A stretch of 64,000 nucleotides of DNA, taken from the NCBI RefSeq assembly GCF_003002055.1, contig NZ_PVZF01000006.1, forward strand, positions 124,001-188,000. The letters are read 5' to 3'. This document shows, piece after piece, positions 15,930 through 24,715 of this stretch. The notes beneath the pieces are model-generated. The model did not search any database. It was not told the origin of the DNA and saw only the letters and a list, made by a program, of their open reading frames with translations. Position 1 is the stretch's first letter, and every line of letters starts with the position of its first letter. Position numbers and translations under genes: made by a program. The DNA comes from Kineococcus rhizosphaerae (lineage in GTDB: Bacteria > Actinomycetota > Actinomycetes > Actinomycetales > Kineococcaceae).

Positions 15930-18064
15930 GGGCCGAGGTGGACGGCGAGCAGCGCGATGTCGTCCTGGCTGTCGCCGAGCTCGGCCAGCAGGTGGTCGCA
16001 CAGGGCGTGCACGTCGCGGGGGGCGGCGGCCACGACGTCCGCCAGCCGCTGCAGCCCCGTGGTGAGGACCTCGCCCCGGCGTTCGACGAGCCCGTCGGTG
16101 TAGGCGAGCACGGTGCTGCCGGCCGGCAGCCGTTCGGAACGGTCCCGCCGGGACAGCTCGGGGGCGACCCCCAGCGGGATCCCGCCCGTGTCGTCCAGGT
16201 ACCGCACCGTGCCGTCGGGGTGGCGCACCAGCAGCGGCGGGTGGCCGGCGGAGCTGTGCGTCAGCGCCCAGTCCCCCGTCTCCTCCCGGGTGAGCCGTGC
16301 GTACCCGACGGTCGCCATGGTGGACATCCCCAGGGCCGCGGTGAGCTCGTCGACGCGGCTGAGGACCGCCGCGGGGGTGTCGAGCGTCGCGTCCCACGCG
16401 CACGCCCGCAGCAGCCCCTTGAGGTGGCCCATGGCGGCGGCCGCGTAGACGTCGTGCCCCATGACGTCGCCGATGGCGAGCGCGACGCCGTCCCCGGGGC
16501 CGTCGATGAGCTCGTAGAAGTCCCCGCCGACGTCGCTGCCGTCCGCCCCGGCGTGGTAGCGGGCGGCGACGGTCAGGCCCGCGACCTGCGGGAGGTCGGG
16601 CAGCAGGCTGCGCTGCAGCGCCGAGGCGATGAGGTGCTGCTCCTCGTAGAGGCGGGCGTTGTCGAGCAGCAGCCCGGCCCGGCGGCCCAGGTCGACGGCG
16701 ATCCCCAGGTCGTCGTCGGTGTGCCCGGTGGACCCCGGCTCGCGCACCAGGACCATGACGTCGTTGTCGCGGTGGCGTCCCGGCAGCGGCACGATGAGCA
16801 CCGACGCGGCGCCGAGGTCGTCGGACAGGGTGAGGACCTCGTCCTCGGCGGTCCAGCTGCTCCGTTCGGCCCGCACCGCCTCCGACTGGTAGTCGGCGAT
16901 CCGGCGGGCCGGCCGGCCGCCGAGCAGCAGCTCCTGCAACGGGCCGGTCAGGGTCGTGCGGCGCACGCCGTCGAGGTACTCCTCCAGCAGGGGGGCGCGG
17001 GCCGGGTCGCGGTGCAGGGCGGAGGCCGCGGCGACCTGCCTGCGGGGGCCGGGGGTCAGGACGACGGCCCAGTCGGCCAGCCGCGGGACGACGAGCTCGA
17101 GGAGGCGCCGGCGGCACTCGGTGGAGTCGAGGGTCCCCGACAGGCGGTGGGTGGCGTCGGCGAGCAGGTCCAGCCGGGCCCGGTGCTCCTCGGCGCGGTG
17201 CCGGGCCTCCTCGGCCTCCCGGCGGGCGGCCTGCTCGGCGGCCAGGGCCTCGTCGCGGGCCCGGTCCGCCGCCACTCGCCCGGTGACGTCGGTCTGGATC
17301 CCGACGTAGTGGGTGACGTCCCCCTCGGGCCCGAACACGGGGCTCATGGAGACCTGGTTCCAGAACGCGAGCCCGTCCTTGCGGTAGTTCAGCACCGTGA
17401 CGGTGAGGGCTTCGCCGGCCGTCAGGGCCGCGCGCATGCGCTCGCGGACCGCCGGGTCGCTGGCCGGGCCCTGCAGGAACCGGCAGTTGCGCCCGACGGA
17501 CTCCTCCAGCGTGTAGCCGGTGGTGGCCGTGAAGGCGGGGTTCACCCACACGAGGGGGAACTCCTCGTCGCGGGCGTCGGCGACGGTGAAGGACAGCCCG
17601 GTGGCCAGCACGGCCCGGTCGCGCAGGTCGGCTTGCTCGGTGGCGGCGTCCATCGCGGCGCGGGCGGCGCGGGCGTCGCGCAGCGGCAGGAAGACGACGA
17701 GGGCGTGGTCGTCGAGCATGGGGGCCCCGGCCATCGGCAGCGCCACCACCCACAGCGGTTCGCGCTGCCGGCCGAGGTCGCTGACCTGCGCGGCCGAGAC
17801 GGCCTGGCCCACGACGGGTTCGGAGCGGGCGACCTTGGACAGCGGGTGCTCGGTCTCGGACAGCTCGGCGCCCTCGAGGTCGCGCAGCTGGGCCGCGTCG
17901 GACCACTCGTCGACGGTCATCGGCAGCACCGCGTCGGGGGCGAGCTGGCGCGCGACGGGGTTGACGTGGACGACGGCGCGTTCGGACAGGTGCACGAGCA
18001 GGACGGCCGCGGGGGCCTCACCCGTGATCGAGCTGACGTCGTCCATCGCCGAGTGCGTCGACAC
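15926..18064 (-). CDS. PAS-LOV-GAF-PP2C phosphatase (blue-light sensor, RsbU/SpoIIE-type output)
   Basis: A 712-residue cytoplasmic signalling protein. Residues 8-130 resemble a PAS domain. Residues 152-255 are a canonical LOV domain: GRNCRFLQ with the photoactive C194, plus NYRKDG, FWNQV and IQTDVT carrying the flavin-contact Asn and Gln residues. A long Ala/Glu/Arg helix (about 255-300) leads to a GAF domain (about 320-470) and a PP2C/SpoIIE phosphatase (about 480-712) with the metal motif DGSDVGGDFYEL. Blue light should form a flavin-cysteine adduct and alter dephosphorylation of an anti-anti-sigma factor. GTG 18064 follows GGAGG; a longer frame reaches 18136. Confidence 0.88.
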   Translation of the reverse strand: MSTHSAMDDVSSITGEAPAAVLLVHLSERAVVHVNPVARQLAPDAVLPMTVDEWSDAAQLRDLEGAELSETEHPLSKVARSEPVVGQAVSAAQVSDLGRQREPLWVVALPMAGAPMLDDHALVVFLPLRDARAARAAMDAATEQADLRDRAVLATGLSFTVADARDEEFPLVWVNPAFTATTGYTLEESVGRNCRFLQGPASDPAVRERMRAALTAGEALTVTVLNYRKDGLAFWNQVSMSPVFGPEGDVTHYVGIQTDVTGRVAADRARDEALAAEQAARREAEEARHRAEEHRARLDLLADATHRLSGTLDSTECRRRLLELVVPRLADWAVVLTPGPRRQVAAASALHRDPARAPLLEEYLDGVRRTTLTGPLQELLLGGRPARRIADYQSEAVRAERSSWTAEDEVLTLSDDLGAASVLIVPLPGRHRDNDVMVLVREPGSTGHTDDDLGIAVDLGRRAGLLLDNARLYEEQHLIASALQRSLLPDLPQVAGLTVAARYHAGADGSDVGGDFYELIDGPGDGVALAIGDVMGHDVYAAAAMGHLKGLLRACAWDATLDTPAAVLSRVDELTAALGMSTMATVGYARLTREETGDWALTHSSAGHPPLLVRHPDGTVRYLDDTGGIPLGVAPELSRRDRSERLPAGSTVLAYTDGLVERRGEVLTTGLQRLADVVAAAPRDVHALCDHLLAELGDSQDDIALLAVHLGP

Positions 18065-18252
18065 GGTGCCTCCGGTCCGCCGGCCCTGCCCCTCCGGACA
18101 GGGTTCGGCCCGGCAGCGCCGTGGACTCGACACCACCGGCAGCCTAGGTGATCGGGGGAGATGGTGTTCGAACGGCGTTCAGACGGTCAGCGCGGCCGTG
18201 ACGGCCGCGCTCCCCGCCGTCGCAACCGCGCAGACCGCGCAGCGTCGCCACC

Positions 18253-19194
18253 TCAGGACGGGGACGGCCGGCGGTCCAGCAGGCCGTGCAGGACCCCCAG
18301 GTTGTGCACCTGGTCGGTGGTGAAGTCGGCCAGCTGCGGTCCGCCGTGCGGGGCGACGTCCTGCTCCACCACCAGCCAGCCCGCGTAGCCGTCGCGCCGC
18401 AGGACGTCCAGGACGCCGGCGAGGTCCACGTCGCCCTCCCCCAACCGGACGTTCGCCTCGGACCACCACTGCCGCAACGGCACCGGGCCCCCCCGGCGGG
18501 CCCGGCGGCACACCGAGGTCCGGACGTCCTTGAGGTGGACGTGGTCGATGCGCCCGGCCCACCGGCCCGCGGCCCGCACCGGGTCGGTCCCGGCGAGCAT
18601 CGCGTGGCCGGTGTCGAGGGTGAGGGTCAGCGGCGTGCTGTCGAGCAGCCGGTCGACCTCCCAGGCGGACTCCACGTAGGTGCCGAGGTGGGGGTGGAAC
18701 GTCGTCGGCAGCCCGTACCCGGCGGCGACCGCGACGGCCTCAGCGAGCACGTCCACCGCCTCCAGCCAGGCCGCGTGGTCCAGACCGGAGGTGACGTCCG
18801 CCGGGTCGCGCGGGGCGTCGAGACCCGGGGCCCCGTCGTCGGCCAGCACGACGCGCGCCGGCGGGGCCCCGGGTGCGCTCGCCTCCAGGGCGCACCGGTC
18901 GACGACGGCGCGCAGCGTCCGGCAGGTCAGCTCGAAACCCTCCCGGTCCCGGGCCTCGCGGCGACCCCGGGCCAGCGGCAGACCCACGTAGACCCCGGCC
19001 GGGGCCAGCGCGTGGGCCGCGAACAGGTCCGCGGTGCGGCTCGGGTCGCCCAGGAACCCGGGGTCCCCCAGTTCGCTGCCCCGGTACCCGGCACCCGCCA
19101 GCGCCCCGAGGACGGAGTTCCCGTCGCCGTCGGGCGCCCCGGAGTGCGGCCCCCACACGCCGAAGCTGACGGGTGCCCCCGCGATCCACCTCAT
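18253..19194 (-). CDS. Sugar phosphate isomerase/epimerase family protein (IolE-like TIM barrel)
   Basis: A 313-residue AP-endonuclease-2-type TIM barrel. Family marks are GAPVSFGVWGPH at the start, TFHPHLGTYVES, LTLDTGHAMLAGTDP and IDHVHLKDV, the last two carrying expected metal ligands, and a terminal WLVVEQD. The fold includes inosose dehydratase and sugar epimerases; the N-terminus and VEQD ending are IolE-like. The ATG at 19194 overlaps the oxidoreductase stop (ATGA). As the last gene of the importer 2 operon, it probably acts on a product of the oxidoreductase. Confidence 0.82.
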   Translation of the reverse strand: MRWIAGAPVSFGVWGPHSGAPDGDGNSVLGALAGAGYRGSELGDPGFLGDPSRTADLFAAHALAPAGVYVGLPLARGRREARDREGFELTCRTLRAVVDRCALEASAPGAPPARVVLADDGAPGLDAPRDPADVTSGLDHAAWLEAVDVLAEAVAVAAGYGLPTTFHPHLGTYVESAWEVDRLLDSTPLTLTLDTGHAMLAGTDPVRAAGRWAGRIDHVHLKDVRTSVCRRARRGGPVPLRQWWSEANVRLGEGDVDLAGVLDVLRRDGYAGWLVVEQDVAPHGGPQLADFTTDQVHNLGVLHGLLDRRPSPS

Positions 19195-20264
19195 CGGACC
19201 AGCTCCACGACCCGGCGCAGGGCCAGCAGGTCGGCCTCGGCCCCGGCCGGCCCGGACTCCGGGTGCGGTGCAGCGCCCGCGAGCACCGCCGCGAACGCCT
19301 CGAGCTGGCGCTGGAAGGCGCCGTCGGCCGGCGACGGCGGGCGGTGGGTGCCGTCCGGGTTCGTGACCGTCACCGCGCTCACCGCGTCGAGCCGGTACGG
19401 CGGGGCGACGTCGACGACGACCTCGCCGGCCGCGCCCGTGATGCGGACGGTCTCGGTGTAGTCGGGCCGCTGCGGCGTCCACGCCCAGTCCAGGACGAAC
19501 CGGGCGCCGCCGGCCAGGCGCCCGGTGGCGAAGACGGTCGGCGGCGCGTCGTCGCCGGCGGCGACGAGGTCGGCGTGGTCGAACTCCGGGGACCCGAACC
19601 CCAGGCCGCGCAGCAGTGCGAGCTCGTGGACGACCGACCCGCACAGCACGGACCGGAACAGGCGCCGCAGCGCCGGTGGGGTCTGCGCCCCGAGGGAGGC
19701 GTCCAGGGCGCGTTCCTCCGCGGCGTCGTCGGCGGCGACCGCCGGCGCGGCCGCAGCGGGCAGCGGCCCGGGCGCGGCCAGGCGCAGGTGGTCGACCTGC
19801 GGGGCGTCGAGGGGGTGCCGCACGCTGATCTGCACGAGCCGCACCTGCCCGATCGAGGGCAGTGCCGACCGCACGGCCTCCACGGCGCGGTCGTGCACCT
19901 TCATGTACCCGACCTGCAGGTGCAGCCCCGTCTCCCGCGCCACCGCGGCCGCCTCCTGCACCTCCGCCGCGGACAGGGCGAACGGTTTCTCCGCCAGGAC
20001 GTGCTTGCCGGCGCGCAGGGCCGACACGGCGTGGGCGGCGTGCCGGCCCGGGGTGGCGACCAGGACGGCGTCGACGTCGGCGGCGGCGAGCAGCTCGGCC
20101 GGTCCGAGCGCCCGGGCCCCGTAGGCGGCGGCGAGTTCGGCGCTGCGGACGGGGTCGAGGTCGGCCACCGCCGCGACGGCGTGCCCGGGCAGCCGGGCGA
20201 TGAGCGGCAGGTGGACGGCGCGGCTGATGGTGCCGAGCCCGAGGACTCCCCAGCGCAGGGTCAC
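19191..20264 (-). CDS. Gfo/Idh/MocA-family oxidoreductase (importer 2 operon)
   Basis: A 357-residue NAD(P)-dependent dehydrogenase of sugars or inositols. The Rossmann loop is GVLGLGTISRAVH (residues 6-18), VLVATPGRHA marks the cofactor strand, and the catalytic lysine is in AGKHVLAEKPF. The substrate domain is shorter and less typical in the middle (PLPAAAAPAVAADDAAEE). GTG at 20264 follows GAGGAGAG. It lies 25 bases after the acetyltransferase gene and overlaps the isomerase gene by 4 bases. Sugar oxidation followed by isomerisation is the likely pathway. Confidence 0.88.
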   Translation of the reverse strand: MTLRWGVLGLGTISRAVHLPLIARLPGHAVAAVADLDPVRSAELAAAYGARALGPAELLAAADVDAVLVATPGRHAAHAVSALRAGKHVLAEKPFALSAAEVQEAAAVARETGLHLQVGYMKVHDRAVEAVRSALPSIGQVRLVQISVRHPLDAPQVDHLRLAAPGPLPAAAAPAVAADDAAEERALDASLGAQTPPALRRLFRSVLCGSVVHELALLRGLGFGSPEFDHADLVAAGDDAPPTVFATGRLAGGARFVLDWAWTPQRPDYTETVRITGAAGEVVVDVAPPYRLDAVSAVTVTNPDGTHRPPSPADGAFQRQLEAFAAVLAGAAPHPESGPAGAEADLLALRRVVELVR

Positions 20265-20289
20265 GGTCGTTCTCTCCTCAGGGAGCAGG

Positions 20290-21456
20290 TCAGAAGGGAC
20301 GGTCGAGGACGGCCGGTGGTCCGGCGAACAGGCTGCGCAGCAACGCGATCGCGTCGGCGTCCCCCTCGAGGAACCCCAGGTGGTGGGCGGTGACCGGGTC
20401 GAGGTGCCCGGCGTAGACGGAGGCCAGGTCGGCGGCGCCGAGCCGGACGGTCCCGGCGCCGGCCGGGGCGGTCCCGGAGCCGACCGTCGCCCGTCCGCCG
20501 GCCACGTCGAGGGTCAGGACGTCGGTGCGCCCGCTGCCCTGCACGGCCAGCGCCAGGGTGCCGCGGACCCCCGCCGGGTACCCGCGGGCGCCGAGCGCGC
20601 CGGGGACGTCGAGCAGCCCCAGCATCCACGTCGCGTCCTCGACGACCTCGGTCTGACGGGGCAGGTGGTGCTCCAGCAGGCCACCCGGGGACACGAGGGC
20701 GTGCACCTCCCGGGCGCTGGGTTCGTCGGCGGCCAGGTCGCGCCACAACCCGAGCTCGGCGGCCGGGTCCGCGCCGACGAGGTCGTGCACGACGACGGCG
20801 TAGTTCCCGCCGGCCCCGGGCCGCGCGGGGCGCCGGCCCAGGGCGCACCAGCCGACGACGGCCCCCGCGCGCAGGGCGACGTAGGGCACCGCGGACCCGG
20901 TCCGCTCGTCGTGGTCGAGGACGCCGTCGGTGCGGGCGCCGCGGGCGGCGACGAGCCCCGCGACGGCGTCGGCGTCGCCGGGCCCCGCCGGCCGGTAGGT
21001 CAGGGAGGGGTCGCGGGGCAGCGTGCGCAAGTCGTGCGTGCCGACGGCGTAGACCGACCGGCGCCCGGCGATCCCGCACCCCCCCTTCCGGTAGAAGGCG
21101 TGGGTCGAGGGGACGAGCGCGACGAGCAGGGCCCCGGACTCGCGGGCCGCGGCGAAGGTGCCGGCGACCAGCGCCAGCCCCACCCCGCGGCCGCGGGCGG
21201 TCAGGTCGACGGCCACCCCGGCCAGCGCCGCGGCGGGCACCCGGCGCCCGCCCCACCACTGCCCGCACAGGCGCGCCGAGGCCGTGGCGAGCAGCCGGCC
21301 CGAGGCGCCGTCCTCGACGACGCGGCGCACCACCGCCTCGCGGTCGGGGGAGGTCACCTGCGGCCGGTGCAGGGGTTCGGCGGAGAACGCCGCCCCGACG
21401 AGCGCCGCGACGGCGTCGGACTCGTCGTCGCGGGCGGACCGCAAGACCGTGGTCAT
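20290..21456 (-). CDS. Eis-like GNAT acetyltransferase with C-terminal SCP2-like domain
   Basis: A 388-residue protein of the Eis (enhanced intracellular survival) group. It has an N-terminal GNAT domain (LAGVAVDLTARGRGVGLALVAGTF with the acetyl-CoA loop; VPSTHAFYRKGGCG), a second degenerate GNAT half, and a C-terminal SCP2-like domain (GTLALAVQGSGRTDVLTLDV). In mycobacterial Eis the C-terminal phenylalanine carboxylate and a tyrosine act in catalysis; this protein also ends in Phe (DRPF) and has the Tyr in AFYRKGG. Eis proteins acetylate amine substrates such as aminoglycosides. The start overlaps the permease stop (TGATG). Its place in a sugar operon suggests an amino-sugar or regulatory role, unproven. 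Confidence 0.78.
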   Translation of the reverse strand: MTTVLRSARDDESDAVAALVGAAFSAEPLHRPQVTSPDREAVVRRVVEDGASGRLLATASARLCGQWWGGRRVPAAALAGVAVDLTARGRGVGLALVAGTFAAARESGALLVALVPSTHAFYRKGGCGIAGRRSVYAVGTHDLRTLPRDPSLTYRPAGPGDADAVAGLVAARGARTDGVLDHDERTGSAVPYVALRAGAVVGWCALGRRPARPGAGGNYAVVVHDLVGADPAAELGLWRDLAADEPSAREVHALVSPGGLLEHHLPRQTEVVEDATWMLGLLDVPGALGARGYPAGVRGTLALAVQGSGRTDVLTLDVAGGRATVGSGTAPAGAGTVRLGAADLASVYAGHLDPVTAHHLGFLEGDADAIALLRSLFAGPPAVLDRPF

Positions 21457-22343
21457 CAGCGCACCGCGCCCTTGACGGAGTCGGCGACGAACTGCTTGGA
21501 GAAGAGCAGGAAGACGACGATGAGCGGCACGATCGCGAGCAGGGCCCCGGCCATGACCACGGCGTAGTCGGTGTTCCGGGTCGCGTTGAGCTGCGACAGC
21601 GCCACCTGCAGCGTCAGCATGTCCGGGTTGATGAGGACGATGAGAGGCCACACGTAGTCGTTCCACGCCGCGACGAAGGTGTAGATCCCGAGGAACGCCA
21701 GACCGGGCCGGATGACCGGCAGGACGATGAGGACGTACTGGCGGAAGAAGCCGCACCCGTCGACGACGGCGGCGTCCAGGATCTCGTCCGGGATGGCCGT
21801 GGAGATGTACTGACGCATCCAGAAGATGCCGAAGGCGTTGGCCGCGGCGGGCACGATGAGCGCCTGCAGGGTCCCGACCCACCCGATGTGGGTCATGGTG
21901 ATGTACTGCGGCACCGTCGAGAGCTGGGCGGGAACCATGAAGAACGCCAGCATCAGGCCGAACAGGAACTTCTTGGCCGGGAAGTCGTACTTCGCGAAGG
22001 CGAACGCCGCCATCGAGTCCAGGAACAGCACCAGCACCGTGACCGAGACGGCGACGATGGCGGTGTTGGCCATCGAACCGAAGAAGTTGATGCTCGTCAG
22101 GACCGAGGAGATGTTCTCCAGCAGGTGCGTGCCGGGGACCACCTTGGGCGGGGTGAGGTAGTAGTCGGCGTTGGTGTTCGTGGCCATGACCACGGTCCAG
22201 TAGAACGGGAAGATCAGCAGCAGCGTCGTCAGGACCAGCGGCAGGTGGGCCCACTTGGCCGAGTTCCTGACCCCCTTGTTCCGGCGGGCGGGGGTACCGC
22301 CGGCGGCCTGACCGCGGACCGTGAGGGTGTTCTGCGCAGCCAT
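21456..22343 (-). CDS. Carbohydrate ABC transporter permease (importer 2, MalG-type)
   Basis: A 295-residue permease with six hydrophobic segments and the EAA loop DAAVVDGCGFFRQYVLIVLP. The ending FSKQFVADSVKGAVR is typical of sugar permeases of the MalG group. ATG 22343 starts 5 bases after the preceding stop. With the next permease it forms the channel of importer 2; the ATPase must be encoded elsewhere. Confidence 0.9.
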   Translation of the reverse strand: MAAQNTLTVRGQAAGGTPARRNKGVRNSAKWAHLPLVLTTLLLIFPFYWTVVMATNTNADYYLTPPKVVPGTHLLENISSVLTSINFFGSMANTAIVAVSVTVLVLFLDSMAAFAFAKYDFPAKKFLFGLMLAFFMVPAQLSTVPQYITMTHIGWVGTLQALIVPAAANAFGIFWMRQYISTAIPDEILDAAVVDGCGFFRQYVLIVLPVIRPGLAFLGIYTFVAAWNDYVWPLIVLINPDMLTLQVALSQLNATRNTDYAVVMAGALLAIVPLIVVFLLFSKQFVADSVKGAVR

Positions 22344-22348
22344 CTCGA

Positions 22349-23320
22349 TCACTTCTCCGAACGGGCGGTGAGGCGCCAGTTGAGCAGGGCGAAGACGGCG
22401 ATGACGGCGAACACCCCGTAGGCGATGGCGGCGCCGTAGCCGTAGTTGTTGTTGTTGAAGGCCTGCTGGTAGAAGTACAGGACCATCGTCAGACCGGCCT
22501 GGCCGGGACCACCGCTGTTCGGGTTGATGGAGGCGTTGGAGCCGAAGAGGACCTGCGGCTCGGCGAAGGTCTGCATCCCCCCGATCGTCGAGACGACCAC
22601 GGTGAACAGGATGATCGGGCGCAGCAGCGGGACGGTGATCGACACGAAGGTGCGCAACGCCCCGGCCCCGTCGAGCTTGGCCGCCTCGTAGACCTCGGTG
22701 GAGATGGCCTGCAGGCCGGCGAAGTAGATGATGGCGTTGTACCCGACCCACTGCCAGGTCATGAGGGTGGCCAGGACGATCTTGATCGTCCAGTAGCCGT
22801 TGAGCCACTCGACGCCCGGCAGGCCGATGCCCTCGAGCACCTGGTTCACGACGCCGACCTGGTTGTTGAAGATCGCCTTGAAGAAGATGGCGATGGCGAC
22901 GATCGAGGTCACGGAGGGCAGGAAGAGGACGACCTGGTAGAAGGTCCGGAACCGCCTGACCGCGTTCAGCATGGCCGCGATGGCCAGGCTCATCGCGAGC
23001 ATGGGCACCGTCGCCATGATCCAGATGATGATCGTGTTGACGACGGCCTTGCGGAACGTCGCGTCCTCCAGCAGGAACCGGAACTGGTCCAGACCGGCGA
23101 AGGTGACCGGGTTGACCCCGTCCCAGCGGTGGAACGCCAGCCACGCCGAGAACCCCAGCGGGAAGAGCCCGAACGCCGCGAAGATCAGGAAGAACGGGCT
23201 CACCGCGACGTACTGCGGCCAGAAGCGCAGGGGGCTGCGCCGGTTCCCGGCCGCCGGCGTCGTGCCCGGCGGACGGGACCTGCTGCGCCGGAACCCCCGG
23301 TCGAGGCTGGCGGAACTCAC
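22349..23320 (-). CDS. Carbohydrate ABC transporter permease (importer 2, MalF-type)
   Basis: A 323-residue permease. A basic cytoplasmic N-terminus (about 30 residues) precedes six hydrophobic segments beginning YVAVSPFFLIFAAFGLFPL. The EAA loop is EAAKLDGAGALRTFVSITVP. The extracytoplasmic stretch NASINPNSGGPGQAGLTMVLY is MalF-like. The GTG start overlaps the binding-protein stop (GTGA). Confidence 0.9.
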   Translation of the reverse strand: MSSASLDRGFRRSRSRPPGTTPAAGNRRSPLRFWPQYVAVSPFFLIFAAFGLFPLGFSAWLAFHRWDGVNPVTFAGLDQFRFLLEDATFRKAVVNTIIIWIMATVPMLAMSLAIAAMLNAVRRFRTFYQVVLFLPSVTSIVAIAIFFKAIFNNQVGVVNQVLEGIGLPGVEWLNGYWTIKIVLATLMTWQWVGYNAIIYFAGLQAISTEVYEAAKLDGAGALRTFVSITVPLLRPIILFTVVVSTIGGMQTFAEPQVLFGSNASINPNSGGPGQAGLTMVLYFYQQAFNNNNYGYGAAIAYGVFAVIAVFALLNWRLTARSEK

Positions 23321-24594
23321 TTCACGCCCTGCCGCGCGGCGATGTCCTTCGCCGCCGAGACGGCGTCGGCCCAGGCCTGGGCCGGGTCCTTGCCGTTGGC
23401 CTCGACGTTGGTCAGCTCGTTCAGGTAGGCGGCCTGGATGGCCGAGTCGGACGCCGCCACGTACTGGGAGGGGACCTGCTTGCCCGCCGGGCCGAAGACG
23501 TCGATGGTCTTCTGGCCACCGAAGAAGGCGTCGCCGCCGGTGAGGGCGGGCAGCTCCCAGGCGGCCGGGTCGGCGGGGAAGATGCTCGCGTCGGTGAAGG
23601 CCTGGCCCTGGTTGTCGGTGCCCAGGATCCACGTGATGACGTCGTAGGCGGCCTGCTTGTCCTCGGTCGCCGCCGGGATCGTGAGGAACGACCCGCCGAA
23701 GTTCGTGGGCTTGACGGGGTTGTTCGCCACCATCCACTTGCCGCTGGTGTCCGGGGCGGCGAGCTTGATGTCCAGGGCGTGCCAGGCGGCGCCGAGGTCC
23801 ACGGCCACGACGCCCGAGGCGGTGGACGCCTCCAGGCTCTGCGCGACGTTGGCGTTGAGGCCCAGCGTCTGCGCCTTGACCGTGGTGTCCCAGGCCTGCT
23901 TCATCTCGTCGGAGTCGCCGACGAAGGCGTTCTCCTCGCTCACGAAGCGCTGGGACAACTGGCCGACGACGATCTGGAAGACGTTCGCCAGCTGCGGGAC
24001 CGGGAAGCTGGCCGGGACCTTGCCGTGCAGCTCCTGGCCGAAGGCGTAGAAGTCGTCCCACGTCGAGGTGGCCGCGGCGACCGCGGCCGGGTCCGTCGGC
24101 AGGCCGGCCTGGGCCAGGATGTCGGCGCGGTAGAACATGGCCGTCGGGCCGATGTCGATGGGGAACCCGAGCTGCTTGCCGTCCTGGGTCTGCGCCTCGG
24201 CCCACTTCCAGGCCAGCTGCTTCGAGGCGACGTCCTTGGCCCCGAACTGGTTCAGGTCGGTGAACTTGTCGGCCACGGAGCGGAAGTAGGGCATGTCCTC
24301 GCCCTTGACGCCCGTGACCTGCGGGATGAACGACCCGCCGGCGAGGGTGGTCTGCAGCTTCTGCTTGAAGTCGCCCCCCACCTTGTTGGGCTTGATGTCG
24401 TCCTTCGGGAACTGCGTCTTGGACGCCTCGACGACCTTGTCGCTCAGGCCGCCGTTCCAGTACCAGAGGGCGAGGCCGCTGGAGGAACCGCCGGCGCCCG
24501 AGCCGCCGGCACTGGTGGAGCAGGCGGACAGCGCGCCGGCCCCCAGAGCGGCCAGCCCCGAGCCGAGGAGGAGGTTGCGACGGGACAGGTTCAT
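23317..24594 (-). CDS. Sugar-binding lipoprotein of ABC importer 2
   Basis: A 425-residue solute-binding protein and first gene of a six-gene operon (24594 down to 18253). Its signal has a twin arginine (SRRNLLLGSGLAALG) and lipobox LSAC with C25. The mature part opens with LALWYWNGGLSDKVVEASKTQFP. ATG 24594 follows GAGAAGGG by about 9 bases. The promoter region carries repeated CGAACGC sites next to a divergent DeoR gene, so DeoR control is likely. The sugar is unknown, but the operon's oxidoreductase and isomerase suggest a polyol, inositol-like or keto-sugar substrate. Confidence 0.9.
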   Translation of the reverse strand: MNLSRRNLLLGSGLAALGAGALSACSTSAGGSGAGGSSSGLALWYWNGGLSDKVVEASKTQFPKDDIKPNKVGGDFKQKLQTTLAGGSFIPQVTGVKGEDMPYFRSVADKFTDLNQFGAKDVASKQLAWKWAEAQTQDGKQLGFPIDIGPTAMFYRADILAQAGLPTDPAAVAAATSTWDDFYAFGQELHGKVPASFPVPQLANVFQIVVGQLSQRFVSEENAFVGDSDEMKQAWDTTVKAQTLGLNANVAQSLEASTASGVVAVDLGAAWHALDIKLAAPDTSGKWMVANNPVKPTNFGGSFLTIPAATEDKQAAYDVITWILGTDNQGQAFTDASIFPADPAAWELPALTGGDAFFGGQKTIDVFGPAGKQVPSQYVAASDSAIQAAYLNELTNVEANGKDPAQAWADAVSAAKDIAARQGVK

Positions 24595-24623
24595 GGCGAG
24601 ACCCTTCTCGACATCCGACGCCG

Positions 24624-24708
24624 TGACCGAACGCTCACAACGAGCCGTTCTGAGTGGCGATGTTGCGCGAACGCTACTTGCTTTCTGCGCGAACGCGCAA
24701 GGTATTCT
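24624..24708. promoter_or_regulatory. Divergent promoter region with three CGAACGC repeats (DeoR operator candidates)
   Basis: Three direct copies of CGAACGC lie at 24628-24634 (within TGACCGAACGC), 24668-24674 (within TGTTGCGCGAACGC) and 24690-24696 (within CTGCGCGAACGC). The second and third are 22 bases apart, about two helical turns. They overlap a minus-strand promoter (TTGCGC 24700-24695, TAGCGT 24676-24671, 18-base spacer) for the importer 2 operon and a plus-strand TATTCT box (24703-24708) 7 bases before the DeoR start. Direct repeats of this size suit DeoR-family repressors. Confidence 0.6.
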
Positions 24709-24715
24709 GTCGAAC

